64,000 bases of DNA from Nemertoderma westbladi (GCA_032718475.1 JAUCBJ010006039.1:1-64000), one strand, 5' to 3'. Shown: positions 11,901 to 23,929, counted from the stretch's first letter. Program-made: numbers and translations. Notes: a model not told the origin generated them from the sequence alone.

Positions 11901-14900
11901 TTTATATTGGGGCCCTTTCGATTACATATATTCTACAGTTTTATATTGGGGCCCTTTCGATTACATATAATCTACAGTTTTATATTGGGGCCCTTTCGAT
12001 TACATATCATCTACAGTTTTATATTGGGGCCCTTTCGATTACATACAATCTACAGTTTTATATTGGGGCCCTTTCGATTACATATAATCTACAGTTTTAT
12101 ATTGGGGCCCTTTCGATTACATATAATCTACAGTTTTATATCGGGGCCCTTTCGATTACATATAATCTACAGTTTTATATTGGGGCCCTTTCGATTACAT
12201 GTAATACACAGTTTTATATTGGGGCCCTTTCGATTACATGTAATCCACAGTTTTATATTGGGGCCCTTTCGATTACTTGTAATGCACAGTTTTATATATC
12301 CCTTTCGATTACATATAATCTACAGTTTTATATTGGGGCCCTTTCGATTACATGTCATCTACAGTTTTATATTGGGGCCCTTTCGAATACATACAATCTA
12401 CAGTTTTATATTGGGGCCCTTTCGATTACATATAATCTACAGTTTTATATTGGGGCCCTTTCGATTACATATAATCTACAGTTTTATATTGGGGCCCTTT
12501 CGATTACATATAATCTAGTTTTATATTGGGGCCCTTTCGATTACATATAATCTACAGTTTTATATTGGGGCCCTTTCGATTACTTGTAATGCACAGTTTT
12601 ATATATCCCTTTCGATTACATATAATCTACAGTTTTATATTGGGGCCCTTTCGATTACATGTCATCTACAGTTTTATATTGGGGCCCTTTCGAATACATA
12701 CAATCTACAGTTTTATATTGGGGCCCTTTCGATTACATGTAATACACAGTTTTATATTGGGGCCCTTTCGATTACATGTAATCCACAGTTTTATATTGGG
12801 GCCCTTTCGATTACTTGTAATGCACAGTTTTATATATCCCTTTCGATTACATATAATCTACAGTTTTATATTGGGGCCCTTTCGATTACATGTCATCTAC
12901 AGTTTTATATTGGGGCCCTTTCGAATACATACAATCTACAGTTTTATATTGGGGCCCTTTCGATTACATATAATCTACAGTTTTATATTGGGGCCCTTTC
13001 GATTACATATCATCTACAGTTTTATATTGGGGCCCTTTCGATTACATATAATCTACAGTTTTATATTGGGGCCCTTTCGATTACATATAATCTACAGTTT
13101 TATATTGGGGCCCTTTCGATTACATATAATCGATAGTTTTATATTGGGGCCCTTTCGATTACATATAATCTACAGTTTTATATTGGGGCCCTTTCGATTA
13201 CATGTAATACACAGTTTTATATTGGGGCCCTTTCGATTACATGTAATACACAGTTTTATATTGGGGCCCTTTCGATTACATGTAATACACAGTTTTATAT
13301 TGGGGCCCTTTCGATTACATATAATCTACAGTTTTATATTGGGGCCCTTTCGATTACATATAATCTACAGTTTTATATTGGGGCCCTTTCGATTACATAT
13401 AATCTACAGTTTTATATTGGGGCCCTTTCGATTACATGTAATGCACAGTTTTATATTGGGGCCTCTTCGATTACATGTAATACACAGTTTTATATTGGGG
13501 CCCTTTCGATTACATGTAATACACAGTTTTATATTGGGGCCCTTTCGATTACATATAATCTACAGTTTTATATTGGGGCCCTTTCGATTACATATAATCT
13601 ACAGTTTTATATTGGGGCCCTTTCGATTACATATAATCTACAGTTTTATATTGGGGCCCTTTCGATTACATATAATCTACAGTTTTATATTGGGGCCCTT
13701 TCGATTACATGTAATACACAGTTTTATATTGGGGCCTCTTCGATTACATGTAATACACAGTTTTATATTGGGGCCCTTTCGATTACATGTAATACACAGT
13801 TTTATATTGGGGCCCTTTCGATTACATATAATCTACAGTTTTATATTGGGGCCCTTTCGATTACATATAATCTACAGTTTTATATTGGGGCCCTTTCGAT
13901 TACATATAATCTACAGTTTTATATTGGGGCCCTTTCGATTACATGTAATACACAGTTTTATATTGGGGCCTCTTCGATTACATGTAATACACAGTTTTAT
14001 ATTGGGGCCCTTTCGATTACATGTAATACACAGTTTTATATTGGGGCCCTTTCGATTACATATAATCTACAGTTTTATATTGGGGCCCTTTCGATTACAT
14101 ATAATCTACAGTTTTATATTGGGGCCCTTTCGATTACATATAATCTACAGTTTTATATTGGGGCCCTTTCGATTACATATAATCTACAGTTTTATATCGG
14201 GGCCCTTTCGATTACATATAATCTACAGTTTTATATTGGGGCCCTTTCGATTACATGTAATACAGTTTTATATTGGGGCCCTTTCGATTACATGTAATAC
14301 ACAGTTTTATATTGGGGCCCTTTCGATTACATGTAATACACAGTTTTATATTGGGGCCCTTTCGATTACATGTAATACACAGTTTTATATTGGGGCCCTT
14401 TCGATTACATGTAATACACAGTTTTATATCGGGGCCCTTTCGATTACATATAATCTACAGTTTTATATTGGGGCTCTTTCGATTACATATAATCTACAGT
14501 TTTATATTGGGGCCCTTTCGATTACATATAATCTACAGTTTTATATTGGGGCCCTTTCGATTACATGTAATACACAGTTTTATATTGGGGCCCTTTCGAT
14601 TACATGTAATACACAGTTTTATATTGGGGCCCTTTCGATTACATGTAATACACAGTTTTATATTGGGGCCCTTTCGATTACATGTAATACACAGTTTTAT
14701 ATTGGGGCCCTTTCGATTACATATCATCTACAGTTTTATATTGGGTCCCTTTCGATTACATATAATCTACAGTTTTATATTGGGGCCCTTTCGATTACAT
14801 ATAATCTACAGTTTTATATTGGGGCCCTTTCGATTACATATAATCGACAGTTTTATATTGGGGCCCTTTCGATTACATATAATCTACAGTTTTATATTGG

Positions 14901-14903
14901 GGC
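5966..14903 (+). repeat. 39-bp satellite array, left part, about 229 copies
   Basis: The monomer is TTTTATATTGGGGCCC followed by TTTCGATTACATATAATCTACAG. There are two main versions (CATATAATCTACAG and CATGTAATACACAG). Rarer marked versions include TCGGGGCCC, TTTGGGCCC, GGGGCCTCTTCG, a 36-bp unit with TATATATCCC and a 37-bp unit with AATACAG. Each unit has a GATTA/TAATC or ATTACATGTAAT dyad. The marked versions recur in the same order, showing block duplication. The open frames across this region are spurious. The right end at 14903 is a transposon junction; the array resumes at 26588. Confidence 0.97.
14899..14903 (+). other. Left target-site duplication GGGGC of the LTR element
   Basis: The last five satellite bases before the 5' LTR are GGGGC, identical to 26588-26592 after the 3' LTR. 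Removing one copy plus the element restores a normal 39-bp monomer (TATATTGGGGC joined to CCTTTCG). Five bases is a usual duplication length for Bel/Pao integrases. Confidence 0.93.
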
Positions 14904-16119
14904 TTTAAAAGCCTTTGCTGAATTGCCCCGTTATTTTTATTATCTTTTACATTAAAATACTCTGTAGTTGATTTAATAAGTGTAAGAGACCGTATTATTA
15001 CTGTATCGGTGTTTTTAGAGGATCTAAGACTTATTTCCTCCGTATGTGTACTGTGAAAGGTATATTTTATGATTCTATGGCAATTCGTGACGCAAAGGAG
15101 TGATAGCTACTCTTGAACAGTAGTTACTATGACTACGGTTAACAGCTGACATTCATACGTGTTGATTTCCTTTGTTCTACGGCGTCTCTTAGTTCAGTCA
15201 GCCAATGAGAGCGTTTTGTGGCTCCTTGTACAGAGAATTTCCGAGAAATGACGAAATGCCTATGTGCAGTGTTTATCATTCAGTCTTGAGCCAAAGAAAG
15301 AACGGCTTAGAAGTATTTTGTGCTGTACTGCTTTTTAGTCGTACACTAGTAGGTTTAATTATAAAGGGCATATATCCTTTAACGCAACTGACTACGGACC
15401 ATGCACATGCCTATATCTCATTGCTGACATACCGGTACTGATTTGTTGTTTTATACTGCTATTTGCTGTCAGTTCTTCATAATATGGTTGATGAATAATT
15501 ATATTTGGAATAACGATAAATAACCCCGCAACCCAATATTCTTGATATACCGAAGGTAAGAGAGAAAGGTTACCAATAACGATTGTGACTTATGTTAAAG
15601 TGGTTTGAAGTGAATCTAATGTTATTTGATAGACCCTACATGAGTCAGCCTGTGTTCCTTTTATATATGACTAAAATCAGTGAAGATTGGCAGATTAGTG
15701 TGCAGTATTGTGCAGCATTGTGTATGAGTGAGTCTGTTAAAGAAGCAATTCCTAAAGAATGCGCCATATATGTGGATTATAATTAAGCCATATCGTTGTG
15801 AGTAGTTTAAGTCATAACTCTGTTTATGTAGATAAAGCGCCACGTCCTAAAGGAACTGTTAATATTACCGAAGGTGAATAATATTGTCAGAGATTATATA
15901 ATACTGTCAGTCGAATAATACATTAGGCTTACATAGCAATAAAAATTAAACCGTCGAACCCAATCTCCCGGGAATATCCAGCGGGTGAATGGTCGCGCAC
16001 GGATTGGTTTCGACTAGTGTAGTGAATCAAATACTTGTCATAGACTAAAAAGCGATTTATTATCTAGAAGACATTCTAATTTGGCGGGTTAAACTGCCAA
16101 AGGTCTGAAAGCGCGAACA
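14904..16119 (+). repeat. 5' LTR
   Basis: 1,216 bp, matching 25372-26587 at a constant offset of 10,468 bp with no indel. The one mismatch noticed is the second base (T here, G in the 3' LTR). It ends GCGCGAACA. Two short frames inside (78 and 64 codons), repeated identically in the 3' LTR, look like chance. I could not pick a promoter with confidence. The base after the LTR starts TTAAAGGATATAGC, which is not a familiar TGG-type primer-binding site. Confidence 0.93.
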
Positions 16120-16434
16120 TTAAAGGATATAGCTTCTTATTGCAGTAAGCAATAAAGTTGAAAGTACCGGTCAACCGGTACATCTGTAGGTCAGTAGGCC
16201 CAACCGCTAGAACCGGTACTTCTGTATTCCGTAGGCCTAGCTGTCCTAACCGGTACTTCCGTATAAGTACACTAGTATTATTCGATTTGATAATTATATA
16301 CCGGTAGGTCTTAGTACTTAATCGGGGAACGGCCGCCCTGATTTTTTATTGAGATTTTACTTATTTCTGTCAAGTTTTATTTATTTGTAGGCCAGTATTG
16401 AACAGAAGGCGTGTAAACCTGATCAGATTGTACA

Positions 16435-17009
16435 GACAATTTGTAGGCTGAGCTGTTGTCTGATTGCTGTTAAGTCCGAACGAATTGCAGTGTGTGTAGA
16501 GCACTTGTCCGATTAAGTACGATTAGGAAGTAGGGGCAGCAACACTGTAAGGTAAACCCCCAACTAAAGAATAAGTCGCACTACTGGGTTAGAGCGCATA
16601 CTCCCTAATCATTTCGGAGTCTGCATGTCCTGTGGTTTATTTAGGCTTGAGAGTAGTCTGCCATCGTTTGGTCTGTACTTTGTTTGTGTAAGTCTGTAAA
16701 GGTAGCGTATAATTTATTTAGATAATTTGTAGGCTGGATAGTTGTCTGGCTGTTATTAGGTCTGAACGGATTGCCGCGTGTGTAGAGCATCTGTCCGATT
16801 AAGTACGATTAGGCAGTAGGGGCAGCGAACGCTGTAAGGTAATCCCCCAACTAAAGAATAAGTCGCACTACTGGGTTAGAGCGCATACTCCCTAATCATT
16901 TCGGAGTCTGCATATACCGTAGTTTGTTTAGGCTTGATAGTAGTCTGTCAGTGTTCGGTCTGTATTTTGTTTGAGTAGTTTGTATGCGTAGCGTAATATT
17001 TATTATTCA
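16435..17009 (+). repeat. 288-bp imperfect tandem duplication in the leader
   Basis: 16435-16722 and 16723-17009 share long blocks, including GTCCGATTAAGTACGATTAG and the segment from CCCCCAACTAAAGAATAAG to CATTTCGGAGTCTGCAT. Divergence is higher at the edges. The first copy has drifted clearly from the second, so this duplication is older than the insertion dated by the LTRs. Confidence 0.9.
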
Positions 17010-17940
17010 GAGTTTATGCGATTATTCGCAACATTCAAGTCCCCAAGTTTGTTCCTACAGTAATTGTGTTTGTTATACATACCGTTATAGTTAAATTAAC
17101 CTCGGTACTATACGGGCTGCTCGGCGTAGGTAAAGACTGGTGATTTTGTGCATCGGTCACTCCAGCAGATGCCGTGGTTCTTTTAGCTGTTCAAGTATAT
17201 TTAACTACTGATTATTTGTTGTACAAGTACTCGTACCTAATTTAGGGTTTAGTGTACAGTGCTTTCCTGAAGTAATTATTGTAGGCATTATATTTGTGTT
17301 GTAAAGTGGTTAATAGGCACATTGGATAGCTCTATTAACTTCTAGGTAGGGACACTCCGTGATACATAACGTAGAACCTATAGCGATACGGCTATAGGTC
17401 GTCAGGCGGTGGTATTTTCCTATCTAGACAACGCAGTGTATTTACTACTACTTATTATTTCAAATACCGTAATACCCTGTCCGTGTAATAATCAGTTTTC
17501 TAACCCTTTGTTAGACTGGTTTGTAGACTTCTTGTAAAATTACCCTAAAAATTCGTATTTGTGTTTTTTTTGTAAATTTTTGTGTTTATTTAGAGATTGT
17601 AATCTCAACCCGATTTGTACGTAATTAGTAGTATTAAGTAACTTAGGTAAATTAGTATTATTTGTTTTAGTGTCCTGTACGTAACACTTCACTGAAAGCG
17701 TACCGCTTTGTGTAGTGATTACTCCCCAGAAATAATAACATTTATTTCTAACATTGACAAAACCCATTAAAAAGGGTATATATATATTATAAATCAAATC
17801 TAACGATTTATAAATCGTAGGCCTACCATACAACCATTAGGTCTCAATATCAGTTGGATTACTGCTCAAATAACGGTAATAAAGTAAGTAAAGTCACAAA
17901 GTAACCCTAAAGTAACAGAAATTCAATTATTTGAAATAAT

Positions 17941-18176
17941 TGATATACCGGTATTTACGATAGGCCTATTATCTTTATTTCTATAAATCTAGGCTGAAAT
18001 TATACCGGTACGTGTAATTAATTCTATTTCAGAATTATATATACTACAAACTGTAAGCTGTATACCGGTATTCCGATAGGCCTATTATATTTTTATATAT
18101 ATTTGTGCTAAAATTATACCGGTATTCTGTGATAAACCTAGTCTGTAATAATAGTTATATATACTATAAGCATACC
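17941..18176 (+). repeat. About 118-bp imperfect tandem repeat, two copies
   Basis: Each copy runs from a TATACCGGTATT...GATAGGCCTATTAT block through AAATTATACCGGTA to TATATACTA. A third partial TACCGGTATTCT follows at about 18172. The repeat lies just upstream of the gag start. Confidence 0.75.
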
Positions 18177-18316
18177 GGTATTCTAATATATTATATATAT
18201 CACGCTACACTGAGTAACAGTACCGGTAATTAATTACTAGGCTAGCAGTTAATACTGAGTTATTAGACTTACTCAGACTGTAATACAGCAGTAGACATTC
18301 AACGGTATACATAGTC

Positions 18317-21300
18317 ATGTCTGATACTAAGCAGAACCTGTCAGACAGTCTACTAGATACAACGGAGAGTGAAGCGACAGCAGAGAAACCGCATAAGAGG
18401 GATGCCATTGATATCTATCTGTCAGACTATCAACGTTTTTTAGGTGATGACGAATTGAGGAGAAGGTTAGAGGGACTTAACCCTAATAGCGAAGGAGCCA
18501 AGTTTGTGTTGGACGCAATAGATGCGGAAATGTTGGCAGCGAATAGAGCGGAAGTTGATGAAAGAATCCGCATCGTTAGAGAATGGGAACAACAGTTGAA
18601 GAAAAAACAGATAGAAGACAGAAAGACAGCAGCAATAGCAGCGGCAAGGGCAAAAGCGGCAGCAGCAGAAGCAGAGGCAAAGGCAAAAGCAGCAGCAGCA
18701 GAAGCAGAGGCAAAGGCAAAAGCAGCAGCGGCAATGGCAGTGGCAGAAGCGGAACGGAGGGCATCTGAAGAAAAGGTCCAACTAGAGTTGGAGAATCTTC
18801 AAGAGGCGCACGATTACTTAAATAAGCAGATAACGGCTAGTGATATGCAGCTGATAAGTCGGACTACTTCCAAGAGACAGGGATTTACATCCTCTGATGA
18901 AGGAGATACAACAGATCCTGAAGGCAGAAGAAATAAATCTCGTTATAACGGACGTAGAAGGGCGCTACATCGGCAGAAATTGCCTGATTTGCCTCCAGCT
19001 GTTAGAAGGCAACTAAATAGCACCAACTTAGGCAGTACAGAACCCACAGACCAAATAATTAAAATAGAAAGACTCCCTACTATAGTAGATGAGCCTGAAA
19101 TAAGTAGGCCTGTTCTTGAAATCACCCCTTCGGTGATAGACATACCTGTGCTCCCTGAGACTACCTATAAATTCCCTCTACATAGCACTAAGTTACCTGT
19201 GCCCCGTAGAACTGCCCGAGAGACAGTTCAGGTCCTGGACCCCGAGCGAAATATTCACAATTTGTCGCCCGTTGTCCCTCGTCCGCCCGCTACAACGTTG
19301 GCGACTCCCGCTTCGGCGGTCGAATGGGTGGACAGGGGACGGCGGGGGATGGATATCCTGCTCGGGCAGATGCAGGAGACTGTCCAGCAATTCAAGGGCA
19401 CAGTAAGGGAAAGTAGGTTAGAGTTGCAAGAAGTGCAGCAAAGTATCGCGCTTGAACGCGACAAATTAGTAAACACCCAAAAGGGTATACCACCACCCTC
19501 TGTAACAATGTGTCAACCTGTTAGGTCTGAAGTATTGCATGCGCAAGGTGTGGAGCCTACACGCATATATACTGCTAGCGAAGTAGAAACTCCTATAGTG
19601 AACCCTATTAAGGGTAATTATAGACCTGTTGATAATGATATTCCCTATAGAACTGATCATAATCCGAGAAATTTATATACCGATAACTCGATATTAAATA
19701 GCACAATGGCCCAAGAAAGTTTTACGCGTCAAATGGCTAGAACCGAAGCTCGGCAAGCGGTAAAGGTTGGAGAGATCGTCAAGTTCAATGGAGATGAGAT
19801 GAAATGGTTACCTTTTAATGAATATTACAAAGATAACATACAGAACTCTGTACTATCTAATGGAGAAAAACTTAGATACCTCATCGAGTGCTTGGAAGGA
19901 TCTCCCAAGTTAATGGCGTTAAAGTTTATTGGACATCCAGACGGATTAAGACAAGTTTGGGATACACTAAACATCAGGTATGGTAATAGGACTAACATAG
20001 CTAGGTATTTATATGCGAAATTAATGGCGCCCCGAAAGTTTCTTAGCAGCGGGATTATAGAGTTTTCCGACGAGATTCAGGAGATCTGTAGACAACTAGA
20101 TTGGTTAGGTAAGTCTCATGAATACCAGAATTCTATGGTTGTAGGAGCCCTAGCATCTACTTTGCCCAAGGGTGGAGTAGGTACACGCTGGGATAAGAAG
20201 GTGTTATATATGATGGAACAACAACGACGAGACCCTACCATGACTGATCTCATGTCATTCTTAGATAGAGAAGTGAAATTACAGCTCCTAAGGCAGTCCA
20301 GAGAGAAGACATTGGAAAACAAGGTAAGTGAGAAACCCGTTTCTAGGAGAAGGGTAACACCAGTATGTTATACCGACGACGGTGAAAGCCAAACCTCTCA
20401 AGGAGAGGACAGCGAGAAAGACACTGACAGGCCTTATTATGTCAATAAAATGCCTAAAGAACAGGTAAGTAAATCCAAGTCTCGACCCAATGACAGAAGG
20501 GAACCGGTACAAAAAACCCCTCCTACGTCTCCTAAAGGAATTCAGGTGAGAAAGCCCGAGGAAAGAACAAGTGTGCACCACATAGCACAGGTTAAAGTAA
20601 GTAACATCAAGCCAAAATGTGCGCTGTGCGACGGGCCCCACCGTTTAAATGCGTGTGATAAATTCCTGAGGAAATCACTAAAGGATAGACGTGAAGTCAT
20701 GTGGGATAAGCGGTTGTGTTATAATTGCCTCAGACGAGGACACCAACGGCGAACCTGTAACTCCGACGCAAGGTGTGCAAAGTGCGGCGCAAAACATCAT
20801 ATCTTGTTGCACACGGAATTCGAACGAAACAGCCCGAGTCAGGTAAGGGAGTCCGAACTACATGTCCAATTCAGTGATGTGAACGACACTGATCAATCTG
20901 AGATGGAAGGATTCTATACGGACGAGTTCTCCGACCAAAACGAATCCTGTTACCTAATAAACACCACCGCAGTGTATCGAGCACTCGTACATGAGAAAGA
21001 CACAGACAGCGACCTTACCTTAACTACTTCCGATCAACAACCATCTTGGAAAGCGCCAACTTCCAATATAGGAATCCGAGAGTTTCCTGTGGTGCAGGTA
21101 AGGGTGCACGGACCTAAACGGAGTTATGTAGTGAACGCCCTCCTGGACTCCGGCAGCACAGGAACATTCATCGATAAAGAGTTAGCCGAAGATATATTTG
21201 CTGGACAACCCAAGTTCCAAACTAAGCTCAACATGTCAGGCATTATGCAAGTTTGGAAATCTACGATAACAGCTGATTATTATGTCGGAGCGTTGTCCAC

Positions 21301-22357
21301 CCCCCAGGACGAACTAGGAGAACACAGCATCAGGTCAGTGAAAATGGTGGCTATAAAGAACTTCGCTACTACTCAAGCAGACCTTTATAATTGGGACGAG
21401 GATGAGAGCATCCAACATCTTAACATACCTCGATTCCAGACTGATTATCCTGGAGTGCAAATACTCATCGGCCAAAACGCGCATGAGGCGCTGGAGACAT
21501 TAGAGAAACGGCCTGCTCAACCGCAGCCCCTACAGACCTATGCGGTAAGAACTAGAGTAGGTTGGTACCTTACTGGACCTTCCCGTAGAACGCTCAGGGA
21601 AAGACTGCTTCAAGATCGTGTCTGCCAGGTGAGTGAATGGGAAGACGATACTAGTGAGGGAGACGACCCAACTGAGGGAACACCACACTCCTCAGATAAT
21701 GACAATCTTAGCTCCAATGTAGATCAATGGAGATATTGCCCCAAGAAGTTTAATCCAACGGACATCGCTTCCAGAGGAGCAACTCCTCAAGAACTGACAG
21801 ATACTATAGACCGGTTAGGTGAACCCGACTTCCTGAGTAAGGAGAATGAATGGCCTCCCCATCTTACTCCGACTGAGATTAGACCAGCCAAGGGAGCGGA
21901 GAAAGTCGAACCTGAAACCCGGACGGGTGGATCGGAGTTATTTGAACCCGGGATAGATCTGTCGGTATTACATGTTGCCAGGGACGACGCCGTGGATCTG
22001 GACCTCCCCTCCGCGAGTGGATCCTTCATGAAGATCAGAGAGAGCGATTGGAGCTCTGGAACATCAGACGTCTCGCAGGGACTCTCACCTCTCCTGCAGA
22101 GAGCGACGGACCACTATAGCTCCTGGAATCGGCTTTGTGACGCCGTCATACACTTTGAGCGATGTTTCTATCGTCACTATTCCAGGACGAAGAGGAAACC
22201 TGGAATTGTATTCAGGATGCAGCGACTCAATCACCCAGTCGGTCGTTTGTGTTTATCGGAAGGGAATGGAGGACTCTCCGGAAACTGTGGAAGGCAAGAT
22301 TCTCTTCCCACGACCACCTCCCTAATCCTTCAAACATCTAGGGACTCCATAACGTAA
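18317..22357 (+). CDS. Bel/Pao gag-protease polyprotein with RT, RNase H and integrase core deleted
   Basis: Intact frame of 1,346 codons from an ATG at 18317. Regions in order are an Ala/Lys/Glu-rich helical stretch (about residues 95-155) and a basic Arg-rich patch (about 200-225). A DUF1759-like capsid region of Bel/Pao gag follows at about 480-650 (FNGDEMKWLPF near 489). Next is a zinc-knuckle cluster: Cys768-Cys771-His775-Cys780, then CCHC with Cys801, Cys804, His809 and Cys814, then CAKC. The retropepsin-like aspartic protease has catalytic LLDSGST with Asp944. After the protease tail (TRVGWYLTGP), where RT should begin, there is a short acidic linker. The sequence then jumps at about 1135 to WRYCPKKFNPTDIASRG, a segment normally found after RNase H. 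A further segment (SSWNRLCDAVIHF) normally precedes the integrase, and a possible integrase tail ends the frame. The frame survives both gaps. It could make virus-like particles but no cDNA. Confidence 0.9.
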   Translation: MSDTKQNLSDSLLDTTESEATAEKPHKRDAIDIYLSDYQRFLGDDELRRRLEGLNPNSEGAKFVLDAIDAEMLAANRAEVDERIRIVREWEQQLKKKQIEDRKTAAIAAARAKAAAAEAEAKAKAAAAEAEAKAKAAAAMAVAEAERRASEEKVQLELENLQEAHDYLNKQITASDMQLISRTTSKRQGFTSSDEGDTTDPEGRRNKSRYNGRRRALHRQKLPDLPPAVRRQLNSTNLGSTEPTDQIIKIERLPTIVDEPEISRPVLEITPSVIDIPVLPETTYKFPLHSTKLPVPRRTARETVQVLDPERNIHNLSPVVPRPPATTLATPASAVEWVDRGRRGMDILLGQMQETVQQFKGTVRESRLELQEVQQSIALERDKLVNTQKGIPPPSVTMCQPVRSEVLHAQGVEPTRIYTASEVETPIVNPIKGNYRPVDNDIPYRTDHNPRNLYTDNSILNSTMAQESFTRQMARTEARQAVKVGEIVKFNGDEMKWLPFNEYYKDNIQNSVLSNGEKLRYLIECLEGSPKLMALKFIGHPDGLRQVWDTLNIRYGNRTNIARYLYAKLMAPRKFLSSGIIEFSDEIQEICRQLDWLGKSHEYQNSMVVGALASTLPKGGVGTRWDKKVLYMMEQQRRDPTMTDLMSFLDREVKLQLLRQSREKTLENKVSEKPVSRRRVTPVCYTDDGESQTSQGEDSEKDTDRPYYVNKMPKEQVSKSKSRPNDRREPVQKTPPTSPKGIQVRKPEERTSVHHIAQVKVSNIKPKCALCDGPHRLNACDKFLRKSLKDRREVMWDKRLCYNCLRRGHQRRTCNSDARCAKCGAKHHILLHTEFERNSPSQVRESELHVQFSDVNDTDQSEMEGFYTDEFSDQNESCYLINTTAVYRALVHEKDTDSDLTLTTSDQQPSWKAPTSNIGIREFPVVQVRVHGPKRSYVVNALLDSGSTGTFIDKELAEDIFAGQPKFQTKLNMSGIMQVWKSTITADYYVGALSTPQDELGEHSIRSVKMVAIKNFATTQADLYNWDEDESIQHLNIPRFQTDYPGVQILIGQNAHEALETLEKRPAQPQPLQTYAVRTRVGWYLTGPSRRTLRERLLQDRVCQVSEWEDDTSEGDDPTEGTPHSSDNDNLSSNVDQWRYCPKKFNPTDIASRGATPQELTDTIDRLGEPDFLSKENEWPPHLTPTEIRPAKGAEKVEPETRTGGSELFEPGIDLSVLHVARDDAVDLDLPSASGSFMKIRESDWSSGTSDVSQGLSPLLQRATDHYSSWNRLCDAVIHFERCFYRHYSRTKRKPGIVFRMQRLNHPVGRLCLSEGNGGLSGNCGRQDSLPTTTSLILQTSRDSIT

Positions 22358-23929
22358 CAACATATGGAGTGGGTGTGTGACTCTATTATTTTATATTATT
22401 ATTATTATTTTTATATTTATGTATGTATTACTATGTAATTTTATTATAATCGTTTTATTTAATTTAGTAGAATATTATTTAGCGATTATTTTGTAGAATA
22501 GTGCAATATATTCGTGTTTATTACGTACGTCATTACTTATATTATATTTAGTGCGACGGCGAAGAGATAATTATTTTTTCTCTTTCCTTACTGTCCGTAT
22601 TATATTATAAATACGTAACTACAGTAAGATGAAATGTCTGTACTTATTAAAGTACAATAAAGCCACTACTATATTTAAGTATTATTGGTAGGCAGAGTAT
22701 TAGGAATGCAAAGTTCAGATCCTCGTGTCTCGGCTAAACCAAGCTCTGGGTAGACCTTGGAAACGACTTGCCTCTTCACACTGACATTGCTTCGTGCGAT
22801 ATTGCTCTCATACCGTATATTAAATAATACATATAGTAGCGTGATGTCCCTTTAACAGTAGCGTATAACGCAAAATAAATCTGTTAAACCCTTTGACCAT
22901 CTGTAATTCTAGTCGATTAAGATATCGCGGCACCCACCGATATACTTGAAAGACAAATTCTAGAATCAGTGGTTAACGTCCCCAGACAAGTTCTGGAATA
23001 AATCGGTGCCCATCTCAAATATTAATTAGTTAATATTTACAAATCAAATAAGTCAAAATCTGTAAAATTCAGATCCTTCAGCAATTCTAGTCAATTAAGA
23101 TATCGTAGCATTTACCGATATTCTTAAAAAGACAATTGTCATAGAATTAAGGATCTTGTGTCCCTAGACATGTTCTAGAATCAAAATATGTCCATTTAAT
23201 TATCAAATAATAAAATTTCAGGGAATAAATTTAAATTCATGCCTTCTAATGAGTTTAATAAATTGCCATTTTTACGCAATTTATAAAGTTCCCAAAATTC
23301 CATTAATTAATAGATCAAGGGAGCGGAGATTTATCTTATTATGCATATGAGTGTGCGAAAGTCTCCCAAACATAGTCAATAGCCGATAAAATTCATAAAG
23401 TCATGTATAAAACAGAACATTGACTATTAAAGAATACTATTAAATAACATCCCAGATCTGTATGCATTGGAATCACCCTAATTCTACCGCTAGCTTTGCA
23501 TAATGTCACCATAGCAACAACCACGCTAGAATTAGAATTGAGTTAAAAGAACAATAGAAAGCTTGTCCCATTGAATAGCATAGGGAATAAATAGCGCACT
23601 ACTAGTATCCAAGGATACATAATAATACAGTGACATTCTGGAAGGCATTGACTAACGGACAAGTGACCCTAGTGTGTGTAATTGGTGACAAGTTGTGTGT
23701 GTGGTACTTGTGAGTTTATAGGCGAATGTTACTACTAAGGTGTGTTTACAGTAGCCAGTCGCAATCGTAAAGTAACCTAACTCTCCAAGGAAAACCTGAA
23801 GTACATCTAAGACTTTGGGACGGACAGTTGAGTGACTTGTGCCGGTTGTCGTTGTCGTTGTGCGGCTACGTCGTTGGCGAAAGTACAGCGGCGACACATC
23901 GGCGCTGAGGATCTCGTACTGTCCGGGGG
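22358..23929 (+). other. Retrotransposon 3' interior, non-coding
   Basis: AT-rich just after the gag stop. An AATAAA sits at about 22656. No convincing frame. It includes an imperfect direct repeat (22903-23195). It may hold remnants of lost pol or accessory sequence, but nothing is recognisable. Confidence 0.6.
22903..23195 (+). repeat. Imperfect direct repeat, two copies about 178 bp apart
   Basis: Both copies contain AATTCTAGTC(A/G)ATTAAGATATCG, then an ACCGATAT block, AAGACAA and CCC(C/T)AGACA(A/T)GTTCT. I judge it well diverged by eye, so it is old. Confidence 0.75.

Larger units (their letters stand above)
16120..18316 (+). other. Retrotransposon leader, non-coding, with internal duplications
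   Basis: 2.2 kb between the 5' LTR and the gag start codon, with no substantial open frame. It holds two sets of imperfect tandem repeats (listed separately) and many ACCGGT and AGGCCT palindromes. The leader would be expected to contain packaging and dimerisation signals, but I cannot place them. Confidence 0.7.

Noticed and set aside
4083-14955. Plus-strand open frames of up to 2,213 codons across the 42-bp and 39-bp arrays
   Set aside because: Monomer lengths are multiples of three and lack stops in some frames, so any long array is open. Frames switch at 37-bp units without consequence, and there is no start context or non-repeat domain.
15205-15786. 78- and 64-codon frames in the 5' LTR, repeated in the 3' LTR
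   Set aside because: They recur only because the LTRs are duplicates. No protein character or family match.
18467-18781. Cys/Leu-rich minus-strand frames opposite the gag Ala/Lys/Glu stretch
   Set aside because: Complement of a GCA/GAA-rich coding repeat. Shadow of gag.
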